From Zea mays (Eukaryota > Streptophyta > Magnoliopsida > Poales > Poaceae): a DNA stretch of 64,000 nucleotides. The DNA lies in assembly GCF_902167145.1 (NCBI RefSeq), contig NC_050097.1, positions 138,843,982 to 138,907,981 of the forward strand. Reading direction: 5' to 3'. Shown here in pieces: positions 36,185-45,940 of the stretch. The number at the start of each line of letters is the position of its first letter. Within the stretch, counting starts at the first letter, position 1. A program made the translations under genes and the position numbers. Below the pieces are notes generated by a model, which was given only the letters and a program-made list of their open reading frames with translations, made no database searches and had not been told where the DNA came from.

Positions 36185-37512
36185 TTGGCCCAGCCTGAGG
36201 TACCTTCGGTCGCCGAGGGTGAGACCCTGCACGTCGAGGTAGGGCAGAATGGGGTCACACCAGTCCTAAACTGGCAGACCCCGTACCTGGAATATCTCCT
36301 CCGAGGAGAGCTGCCCCTCGATAGGGCCGAAGCCCGGCGACTGGCTCGGCGCGCCAAATCGTTTGTTTTACTGGGTGATGAAAAAGAGTTGTACCACCGC
36401 AGCCCCTCAGGCATTCTCCAACAATGCATATCCATCACCCAAGGACAAGAGTTGTTACGCGAAATACACTCGGGGGCTTGCGGTCACCATGCAGCACCTC
36501 AGACCCTTGTAGGAAACGCTTTCCGACAAGGCTTCTACTGACCGACCGTGGTGGCCGATGCCACTAGGATTGTACGCTCCTGTCGAGGGTGTCAATTCTA
36601 CGCGAGACGGACACACCTGCCTGCTCAGGCTCTACAGACAATACCTATCACTTGGTTGTTTGCTGTGTGGGGTCTGGACCTCGTCGGTCCATTACAGAAG
36701 GCACCCGGGGGCTTCACGCACCTACTAGTCGCCATCGACAAATTCTCCAAGTGGATCGAAGTCCGACCCTTAACCAGTATCAGGTCCGAGCAGGCGGTGG
36801 CATTCTTTACAAATATCATCCACCGCTTCGGGATCCCAAACTCCATCATCACCGACAACGGCACACAATTCACTGGAAAAAAGTTCCTAGACTTCTGCGA
36901 AGACCACCACATCCGTGTGGACTAGGCCACCGTAGCTCACCCGATGACAAATGGACAGGTGGAGCGCGCCAATGGCATGGTTTTGCAGGGACTAAAGCCA
37001 AGGATCTACAACGACCTCAACAAGTTTAGCAAGCGGTGGATAAAAGAGCTACCCTCGGTAGTTCGGAGTCTGAGGACAACACCGAGCCGAGCCACGGGTT
37101 TCTCGCCGTTTTTCCTGGTCTATGGGGCCGAGGCCATCCTGCCCACAGACTTAGAATACAGTTCCCTGAGGGCAAAGGCATACGACGACCAAAATAACCA
37201 AACCAGCCGAGAGGATTCATTGGACCAGCTGGAAGAGGCTCGGGACGTAGCCTTACTGCACTCAGCGCAGTATTAGCAGTCTCTGCGATGCTATCACGCC
37301 CGAAGGATTCGGCCCCGAGGCTTCCAAGTTGGAGACTTAGGGCTTCGGCTACAACAAGACACCCGAGGGCGCCACAAGCTTACTCCCCCTGGGAAGGGTC
37401 GTTCATCATCGCCAAAGTATTGAAGCTCGGGACATACAAGCTGGCCAACGATCAAGGCGAGGTCTACAACAACACTTGGAACATCGAACAGCTACGTCGC
37501 TTTTACCCTTAA
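36185..37512 (+). pseudogene. Huck integrase (3' part of pol), broken
   Basis: Zinc finger HSGACGHH and CRGCQFYA, then the catalytic core with DLVGPL, ITDNGTQF and NGQVERANGM, so all three D, D, E residues are present, and the C-terminal PWEGSFIIAKVL...WNIEQLRRFYP. Three nonsense changes (36539 TGA and 36920 TAG for Trp, 37274 TAG for Gln) and one frameshift near 37380 prevent expression. All three stops fit C-to-T or G-to-A transitions. Confidence 0.88.
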
Positions 37513-37978
37513 AATATTTCAAGCCGTTCATGTATCTCAATTCCTTTACATGTATAAATAAAGTCTAACCGTCAAGGAAGGATCGGACTTGCCTCGGCAA
37601 AAACTGACCCTCCCTCGGGGGCTAGAAGGGGGGAACCCCCTCTGCGTCAAAATTTTCCTCGGAAAAGTTTTCTACCAAAATGACTTTCGTGCCTTTCGAC
37701 TATATCGATAACGGAATCCTAAAAACGAACGAGAGAAACCTCGAACGGCAAGGCCGACCGAGCCAAGGGACTCCTACGCCTCTGGGATATGGATACCTCA
37801 CTCATCACCTTCTGTGAAAGGTACCTCACGCTCGGATAAGTGATTCTGCTACCGAACAAGTCCTAACGCTCGAAACGAGAGGAAAGAAACACAACTTTAT
37901 ACTCAGACACCCAAAATGTTTAGGCCCCATCGGCCGCGAAAAACATACACATACTTAAAATAACTGTTCCACACAGGC
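37513..37978 (+). other. Spacer between Huck pol and the antisense gene
   Basis: No gene seen; CTCGG-rich. It is the 3' flank of both convergent coding regions. Confidence 0.5.
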
Positions 37979-40900
37979 TCAGGCGTCGGCAGGGGGAGGA
38001 GCAGCACCCTCGGCGTTGTTTCCACCTGCGGCAGACGAAGCAGCCTCACCGGCAGGAGTGGCAGAATGTGGCCCGGCCTCGGACGGCGACACGGGCGGAA
38101 GGATCTCCACCTCAAAGAAGGAGGCCAGCGCCACGCCTGGACCCTCGGCAACCACATTAAGCCTTTGGGCCTCGCATAAGGCGGCATCCTCGTCATCGGG
38201 TAGGCAGTAGCCCTCGCTGACCCGCTCCAAATCCACGTCGTAGTGGGAAGCGAGGATGGCGAAGGCCCGCCTAACACCGTGATGCAGCGCCCCGCGGAGT
38301 CTGCTGCGCACGTGGCCGCCCAAGGCCCGCAGGCGACTCTGGGGGGAGCTGCCCGAGGAGACATCGTCAAGGCCAAAGGTTCGGCATAAAGCTGAAATGG
38401 CCTCGGACATGGCCGTGCAGTCAGCCTCCTTCTGCTCGGCCGCCTGGGCAAATGCCTTGTAGTTCTTGACGGACTCATTAAGAGCCGTCTCGAACCCTGA
38501 AGACAGCCAGACAATATTCAGACATGAGGAGAAGAGTTAAGCTAAAGCAAAATCACAAAGCAGGCGAAACATGCCTTTGGCCCGGGCACGCTGCTGTGAA
38601 GCCATAGCTTGGGCGGACCAGGCTGACCTGACGGCTACGGCCAGGCCCTCCGAAAGGGTCCCGGCCCGAGCAGTCGCCTTGGCTAGCCGCTCCGTGACCT
38701 CAGCCAGCTGTCCCTTAAGGGTCTCAGCCCGACTCACGACCTCGGCAGCTTGGCCCCAGAGTTGGTCCCGCTCGCTGGTGACCTGGCCAAGCTCCAGCTG
38801 CCGCTGCTGCATCTCCTTGGCCTAGGAAGCCGCTTGCTCCTGAGCCGACGAAGCCTCCGTCCGTGCCGACGCCGCCTCTGTCTGTGCCGCGGCTGCCTCC
38901 GACTTCAGCTCCTCACAGAGCAGCCGAAGTTCCACCACCTCGGCGCTCCGTTGGGCGAGGCGCTCGTTGGCCTCGGTAAGCGCGGCCCACTAGAGCCGCA
39001 GCGATTCCTAAACGCTGCTCTCACGGCGGAGGAACAGCGACTTAGCGGTGCTCATGTCCACGAGCTCCTGAAAAGAAAAATAGAATATCACAAAGAATGC
39101 TCTGACCACACGAGGTGTGCGTCTAAATCCTTACCTGGAAGACCCTGGGGATATCTTGGGAAAGGACTTCCGTGGCTGTCTTAAGCGACCTCATCACCGC
39201 GTCACTATAGTCATGGAAAGCTCCCCGCAACCTTTCCTCTCCCTCATCATTAAGGGCAAGGAGAGGTTCTGAGGTATCGCAGCCCCAGAACACGAGCGGC
39301 TGCCCTCCCCACTCATTAGGATTGAGCTGCGTGGGATGAGGCCTTTGCTCCCCACGATGGGCCAAGGATCTGCGTGCCCCATGACCGAGGCATCGGGTCC
39401 CTCTACAGCCGACGCATCGGGTCTCTCCTCGGTCAAGGCGACAGGCCTCTGCTCACCAACCTCGGCAACAACGGTCGCCCCCTCCCCATGGTTGAAAACA
39501 GAGGAGTCGGGGATGACTAGTACCGAAGGAGCTGAGGGCGGAGGCACCTCAGCCATCTCGACATCGGCAGCGGCGGACGGCTCCGTGGGTGCACCAGCGG
39601 CGGCCCCGGCAAGAATCAATGTCGGTGTCGGTAACAAGGAAGGTGGGCCCGAGGCCGCGGCCGCGTCAACGACCTCCCCTGGCACGATGGCCGCTCCAAC
39701 AGGGTGGTCGACCTGGGAGGCTTGCCCCATGACAGCACGTGCCTCCTGGGCCCCTCGCCGGAGGGCGTCTTGCGCGGAGGCCAACCAACCAGCATGGCGC
39801 GTCGCAGCTCCGGCTGAAGAGGTCGGCCCCGTCTTAAGGGCCTTTGTGGGGGCCAGACCAGCCGAGCCCTGCCTCCGCTTGCTGAAAGGAAGAAAAGACA
39901 AAATCAAGATACACAGAAAAATGGCTGAAACAAGGGTGCCCTAAGATACTTACCCGCTCCGGACAAAGCCAATCGTGCCTGCGGGGAGACCTCTTGGAGT
40001 CCGGTCTCTGCAGATGCTGTCGAGGGTTGTCCAGCGGCCGGTTTCGACGCCGCTTCTGCCTCAGACGCCCGAGGCACCGAGGGGGCGGCCTGCCCAGGCG
40101 ATGTCACGACAACCGAGGGACCAACTTCCTGCACGGCTGGCACGGTCACTTGCTCTTGGGGGGCATGCGGTTCGACCTGACCCCCCGGAGTCACCCCAAT
40201 TATCTCGGCCAAGGGGTCAAGTACCCCCTCGGCCCGCCTCCGCTCCTCGGACCAGGACCCTAGCATCCCGGCCCAAACACTGGTGGTGCCAGCCCACCTG
40301 GAGGCTGGCTTGACGACCCCTGGCCTAGCCTCGGATCCGGACTAAGGCCAAGTCGGGCCGTCATGTCGTCGTCCTCGTCGTCATCATCATCGTCGTCGTC
40401 GGGTGTGTCCGGCGATGGCTCCAACGGGAGCCCGTCCCTTGCTTACCTCCGATGACGCTTCTCCAAGGCTTCTCGAGCCCACATCCTCTCTTGAGCTCGG
40501 GCCTTTTCCGCGTCTTTTTTCTGCTTATCCTTCTTCGCGACGAGCCTACACGCGGTTCGGTCCACCGCGTCCTCCGGGACCGGTGGCCAGGAGGTCTTAC
40601 AGTTCCTCAACCCTTGGGGACGAGCAAATATCCCAAGGGTAAGGGCTAAAAACGTAAGAAACACAGCACAAAAACAGAAGAAGGGTCGGACACTTACCAG
40701 GGACACATACCCGTGGTCGGGACGCATCGGGGGCTGGTTAAGGACGCCAGCGTCCAGCCTCCCCACCGTGCCCGCTATCCGACTGAGGAGGTCGTCGGTG
40801 GAGAGGGGGGTCGAGGACATCCGTGAACCCTCCAAATTGACCCCCGGCTTCATTTCCGAAAGCCATAACTGCCGCTCTGCCAATGGGAGCACCCTCCGGC

Positions 40901-41615
40901 GATGGATAGTAGCGACGACCCCCGTGGCGGTAAGGCCTTTGGCTTGGAGCTTCTGCAGGGCACGGAGAAGGGGCTGGAGCTTCTTGTGGATCTCGCGTGT
41001 GGCCCCCCAGCGCCAGTTATCACCAGCGGCGGTCACCACTCATTGAGAAAAGGGCGATAGCACCCCGTCGTCATTCCAGAGATAAAACCACTGGTTCTGC
41101 CACCCCTTGTTCGAAGACACAAGGGAGGCAGGGATGTACTGCTGTGTGCATCCCGACCTCAGCTGGAGGGTGCAGCCGCCAGCCCGCACCGCCATACGGA
41201 CCTTCTTCACGTCCGTCGACGCGGCGAAGAACTACGCGGAGAAGAGATGGGTCCACATGTCCCAGTGGGGGTCAATCCCCAAAAACCCCTCGCAAACCGC
41301 CGCGAAAATAGCCGCCCGTGTGATGGAGTTGGGGTTGAAGTTGTGAAGCTCCACCCCGTAGTAATGCGGGAGCGCCCGCATAAAGCGGCTCGCCGGCATC
41401 CCAAACCCTCGCTCATGAAAAGGGGTGAAGCTGACCACGTACCCTGGCGGCGGAGTCGGGTCGGCCTCGCTCCCGGGGGCCAACCACTCAGGCTGCAGCC
41501 CGCCGGAGAGAGGACGGAGCAGACCCTCGGCAACGAGGGCCTGCAGATCCTCCACAGTGACAATGGAGAAGGGCCATGGGTCGTGCGGCGGAATGATAGT
41601 CGCCTTGTCAGCCAT
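37979..41615 (-). pseudogene. Antisense 'putative gypsy type transposon' gene of Huck
   Basis: Starts at ATG 41615 (MADKATIIPPHDPWPF) and runs opposite to gag-pol. The first exon carries ASRFMRALPHYYGVELHNF and NPNSITRAAIFAAVCEGFLG, the family hallmark, as in the Zeon genes. Two in-frame stops (about 41232 and 41040) break it. A donor site GTAAGTGTCC follows SLV near 40700; further exons are 40625-40443 (Lys/Arg-rich, KKDKQKKDAEKARAQER), 40266-39904, 39907-39194, a coiled coil 38812-38537 and a last exon 38410-37979. Exon limits other than the first are approximate. A TATATA lies about 150 bp upstream (41764-41770). Confidence 0.7.
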
Positions 41616-42672
41616 CGCCGAGTGGAAGCGGTGGAAGCGGAGGGAACGAGGTGCGCGGTTTTCTCTTCTCTCTGTCTACTCTCTCAGGTTGCGAAAGCAA
41701 AGGTAGAAGGCAAAGACGGAAGCGCAAATGGCAGGGTAAAGAACCACTGTCGGTCCCCCTCCAAGGTATATAAAGGCCCAGGCAAAATCCACCCAAAATT
41801 TCGCCCGAGCCCCTCGTGAATTTTAAATTCGAAATCAAAACGGTTTTTTTCCGTTCCTCGAATGGCCCGCGCACGCGCAACGGATACCCCGCGAGTCGCC
41901 CGTCCCGGCGCATTAACTCTCTGGCAGGACACGCGTCACCCCTGGCAGGTGAGCGGGTGCCGTTTTGCCTCCGTCATGATGACCGCCTCAAAAAGGTGTG
42001 CCACACTATTTTCGAAATATTTCCTTTCTTCCTTTCCCCTCTCTATCTTTCTCTCTCCGCAGGGATCGGGAAAGGAGATATTTCGAAAGAGTCCTTCTCA
42101 GCAAAGGAAATGGGCCCTGAGCCCTCCTACTGATCAGGGGTTCAAAGGTTGCGCCCTGCGGGGTTCGGCAACCGCCCCAGAGCATTCGGGCTTCGAGCCC
42201 TCTACTGATCAGGGGTTCGAAGGTTGGCCCCTCAGAAGGGTTCAACAGTCGCCCCAGAGCATGCAGAGTCAGGGATGATCCAGGGTACGTCCGTTACATG
42301 GCCAAGGCTCGGGATACGCTCCCGAGGTACCCCAGGACATTTCCGAGACCGGCGGGCGATTTGTAATGGAATCCCACCGGAGGGAGGCACCGAGCCCTCG
42401 GACCTTATCAAATGGGTCCGGGTCTAGCGAATCACCTGCAGGTACTTTAGGAGTGTGCCTTTGGGCCACTAGCCGACCCTTATCAAATGGGGCTCGGGCG
42501 CCCACTTGGATTACCCGCTAGCAAGTCACTAGAAACATCGTGTTCGGTGCCCACCAAGGGTAACATGGCGTGTTCCCCCCTTCCTCCTTGCGGAAAGGTG
42601 ACGAAGGGGTGTACTATAAAAAGCCAAGACGGTCCTTGATCGTCCTCTCGCTCCGTGCAGAGGCTCGGGGGC
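41616..42672. other. Huck 3' region upstream of the antisense gene
   Basis: No gene in sense. Contains the presumed promoter of the antisense gene (CT-rich leader 41640-41700, TATATA 41764), a near-duplicate GATCAGGGGTTC(A/G)AAGGTTG block (42133 and 42208) and a PPT-like GAGGCTCGGGGGC at 42660-42672 where the Zeon-like element inserted. Confidence 0.55.
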
Positions 42673-43347
42673 TGTTGGGGGCCTTCGTCCTCCGAAGGTC
42701 CTCAAAAACATGATTTGACAATGTTTTCCGAGTGGATTATGTGAACAGGTATTTTCGAATCCAGAATTATGAATATGGAGCACGGCCAGGACGAAGCCTG
42801 AACCAGACGAAGGTCGAGTGCAGCCGAAGCTGTGCGCAGGGAAGCTTCGGCGCGATGGCAGAAGGGGGAACCGACTTAAAGATGAAAAGACTTCGGGGGC
42901 CTCGACAGATTTCCATAAGCCGTTAACAAATGTAATGGACATGGATGTAATTTTACGTGGGCTGCGTCCCGCGTCTATAAATAGATGAACAGTACTCCCG
43001 TACTGTTCACGCTGACTGGGCATTTGCTTTTGCGTCACGCTTGTACTCTTATCTTCTCTCAAGACCAAAGGTACATTTGTAATCTAAAATCATTTCTATT
43101 TTTGCATGTTAATGAAATAGAAATGATTTCATGATGATGTTTACTTCATATCTCATGATTTATGCGAATACTTTATCCTTCGTTGCTATGCTTACGAAGG
43201 TATGTCCTTCGTAACCTTCGTCCAAGATGCTTTATATCCCGAAGGGATATATCGTTATGGAGGACGAAGGACCTTAACATTTAACATTTTCTGTGTTGCC
43301 TTGTTCTTAATTCTTAATTCTTAGCATTTGAGAACAAGTCCCCAACA
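42673..43347 (+). repeat. 5' LTR of Zeon-like copy 2
   Basis: 675 bp, TGTTGGGGGCCTTCG...AAGTCCCCAACA. TATA box TCTATAAATAG at 42974-42984, directly followed by the perfect 10-bp inverted repeat TGAACAGTAC-TCCC-GTACTGTTCA (42986-43009). Confidence 0.95.
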
Positions 43348-43422
43348 TTGGCGCCCACCTCCGGTGAACTCACTTCCACTTCGAGTCTTCGTGAACACCT
43401 TCGGAAGCTATAGACCTTCGCT

Positions 43423-44937
43423 ATGGCGCCGAAGAAAGTTTCAGCGGCTGGGGCTGCAGCACTACAACCGCTGGACCACAACCAGGAGACCGTCTCTCTT
43501 CGGGAGGCTCGAAGCCAGAAGAGAAAAGCTGTCAGCCCGACACTTCAGGAGGAAGAGCTAGACCAAGAAATCAGGGATATGGAAATTTTACATCAACAGG
43601 TGCAAAGGAAGAAGGAGAAGATGGCCCGGCTAGCTGAGTTGCAACGACAGATAGACGAAGCCTCTGAGGAAGTCCGCCATCTTACCCATGATGAGCAAAA
43701 CAGAAGGCCCCAGCAGAAAGACCTTCGTCAGGAGGACTTCGTCAACGAAGATGACTGGTATGACAATTTCCATCAGGGAAATTTTGTTTTCGATGATGTT
43801 TCTCCTTTGTCCGCTGAGCTGCAGGCTACACCTTGGCCTTCATCCTATAAACCACCCCAGCTTCCTATGTTCGACGGTCACTCAGATCCAAAGCAGTTCT
43901 TGATGAGCTACGAAGCAACAGTGTCTTCGTATGGGGGCAATGCTGCAGTCATGGCGAAGTCTTTCGTCATGGCCGTCAGGAATGTTGCTCAGACTTGGTA
44001 TTCCTCCCTTCGGCCAGGAACAATCACTTCATGGCAGAAGCTGAAGGATATGTTACTGACCAGCTTTCAAGGATTTCAGACGAAGCCGGTCACAGCTCAA
44101 GCCCTGTTCCAGTGTATTCAGGATCACGAAGAATACCTTCAGGCGTATGTCCGAAGGTTTTTACGACTGAGGGCGCAGGCACCGACGGTGCCCAATGAAA
44201 TTGTTATCGAAGCCATGATCAAGGGGCTTCGTCCTGGACCTGCAGCTCAATACTTTGCTCGGAAGCCTCCTCAGACCTTGGAGAAATTGCTCCAAAAGAT
44301 GGATGAGTACATTCGTGCTGACAATGACTTTCGCCAAAGAAGGGAGGAGGCCTTCAGATTTTCTGAAATGACCAGGGGCTTCGGAGGAAGATACTACCCG
44401 AGGCATGTCCGTTCCATCCACAACACTCAGAATGATGATAAGGGGAGTCAGCAGAACAGACCGCAGTGCTCCTCACAGGCTTCGGGGCAACAACAAACTT
44501 CCTTCCGGCCACCAGCTCCAAGAGGCAGAGGCGCCAGGGGCTTCGGCGGAAGATTCGGAGATCAGCCAAGGAGACTGTTTTGCTTGTTCTGTGGAGAAGG
44601 CAAGGGCCATACCACTAGGACGTGCCATGTTACAATCCAGAAGCAAAAGGAAATAGCCGAAGCTGCATCTCAACAAGCTCAGCCGAAGCAGGTCATGCAT
44701 ACCGCTTCGTATCATCCGCCTTATATCCCACAATACATGGACAACCACCCTGCAGCTTCTGTAGCTTCGGCAAGTCAACCTCAAGCTTCCTGGCAGCAGC
44801 TTCCGCCTCCACCTCCATTGCAGCAAGGTCAACAGCCAGAAGGGAGTCAATACGCTCCACATCAGAGGGACTTCAGAGAACAATCCGAAGCTCGCACAGT
44901 CAACAGCACTGTGCCAGAGTCGAAGCACATTTATTGA
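43423..44937 (+). CDS. gag: Gag polyprotein of the Zeon-like element (intact)
   Basis: 504 codons, ATG about 75 bases after the PBS. Residues 40-95 are a charged coiled coil (HQQVQRKKEKMARLAELQRQ); about 140-310 a Retrotrans_gag-type capsid core (MFDGHSDPKQFLMSYEA, AQTWYSSLRPGTITSW, FRRREEAFRF-like end); about 350-385 Gly/Arg-rich (PRGRGARGFGGRFG); 386-400 a zinc knuckle CLFCGEGKGHTTRTC, spacing CX2CX5HX4C, one residue longer than usual; then a Gln/Pro-rich tail to SKHIY. It would form particles and bind element RNA. No protease or RT follows, so maturation and copying must come from elsewhere. No stop or frameshift seen. Confidence 0.93.
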   Translation: MAPKKVSAAGAAALQPLDHNQETVSLREARSQKRKAVSPTLQEEELDQEIRDMEILHQQVQRKKEKMARLAELQRQIDEASEEVRHLTHDEQNRRPQQKDLRQEDFVNEDDWYDNFHQGNFVFDDVSPLSAELQATPWPSSYKPPQLPMFDGHSDPKQFLMSYEATVSSYGGNAAVMAKSFVMAVRNVAQTWYSSLRPGTITSWQKLKDMLLTSFQGFQTKPVTAQALFQCIQDHEEYLQAYVRRFLRLRAQAPTVPNEIVIEAMIKGLRPGPAAQYFARKPPQTLEKLLQKMDEYIRADNDFRQRREEAFRFSEMTRGFGGRYYPRHVRSIHNTQNDDKGSQQNRPQCSSQASGQQQTSFRPPAPRGRGARGFGGRFGDQPRRLFCLFCGEGKGHTTRTCHVTIQKQKEIAEAASQQAQPKQVMHTASYHPPYIPQYMDNHPAASVASASQPQASWQQLPPPPPLQQGQQPEGSQYAPHQRDFREQSEARTVNSTVPESKHIY

Positions 44938-45228
44938 CATATCCTACCTTTGATAGCAGTCTTTTCTATTCAGCAAAAAACATTGATAGTTTTCATGTAA
45001 TAATTTCGTTGTTTCCCACGAGGAAAATCTATTTGCTCCACAGGCCTAAGTTGCTGAAGCCTAAAACTTTTTCCGTTACCAAGGAGGACCTTCGGATTAA
45101 AAATCCTTCGGAGTAACAGAAAGTCATTCTAAGGAACGCAGAGTAAGTTTATGAAGTCACAAAAAGCCGTTCCAAAGGGAGCGCAGTGTAAGTTTTCTGC
45201 TCAGAAGTCGTTCCTAAAGGAATGCAGA
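44938..45228 (+). other. Spacer downstream of gag with short palindromes
   Basis: No gene. Imperfect palindromes such as TTCTAAGGAACGCAG (45125), GTTCCAAAGGGAGCGCAG (45170) and GTTCCTAAAGGAATGCAG (45210), related to those at 12265-12500. Confidence 0.6.
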
Positions 45229-45417
45229 GCTTACAGCGAAAAATCAACGCTGATACCGCCTAAGTAAAAGGCGAAGAAGCTCCTAAGGGAGGCTTACAGC
45301 GAAAAGTCAACGCTGATACCGCCTAAGTAAAAGGCGAAGAAGCTCCTAAGGGAGGCTTACAGCGAAAAGTCAACGCTGATACCGTCTAAGTAAAAGACAA
45401 AGAAGCTCCAAAGACGT
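45229..45417 (+). repeat. 63-bp tandem repeat, three copies
   Basis: Copies start at 45229, 45292 and 45355, each beginning GCTTACAGCGAAAARTCAAC and containing CTGATACCG and AAGGCGAAGAAGCTCC. Copies 1 and 2 differ at about one base; copy 3 diverges in its second half. Located between gag and the 3' end of the antisense gene. Confidence 0.92.
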
Positions 45418-45940
45418 TCCCAAGGGAATGCAGAGTTTACGAATATATTTTATGTGTATCTCCGGAACAAATATCACATGCATAACATAACATCATCACA
45501 TCATTTTGCATAGCATAAGCATCATACATCATATTGCATTTGGCAAGAGAAGGAGATACTCTCAACCTTCGAAAGGACGCTTTGAGAAAGTGACATCGAA
45601 ACTGTATAGCTTCGGAATACAGCTTCGGAGAATATTTTTACGAAACATGGGCGAGCTTTATCAGATCAATATCGAAGTTGTATAGCTTCGGAGTATAGCT
45701 TCGAAGAATGTTTTGACGAAGCATGGATGTGATTCATCAGAATAATTTTAACGGAGAATATCTTCTTCACGAAGCATGAAAAGAAGGGAAGGTGTTTTTT
45801 CGCCGAAGGCTCAAAAATGGTATGTACTTAATGTTTCATGCATCGTAAAGAATTCAATAATGAAAGGAGACTTGTATATTACATTCAAATGTACAAAGTG
45901 TTACATAGATTACACTTTAAATGATTTTTCCAAATAGCAT
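45418..45940 (-). other. 3' flank of the antisense gene
   Basis: No gene. Another GTTCCCAAGGGAATGCAG palindrome (45417-45434) and direct repeats around TATAGCTTCGGARTA (45604-45622, 45679-45697). Probably holds the 3' UTR and polyadenylation signals of the antisense transcript. Confidence 0.5.

Noticed and set aside
38750..40642. Plus-strand frames in the Huck 3' region
   Set aside because: They mirror exons of the minus-strand gene and have no domain.
42612..42622. TATA-like CTATAAAAAG before the Zeon insertion, as a sense promoter
   Set aside because: Nothing downstream in that direction but PPT and LTR; no conserved counterpart found.
45229..45417. Regular repeats, possible CRISPR-like array
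   Set aside because: Head-to-tail 63-bp units without unique spacers, in a eukaryotic retrotransposon.
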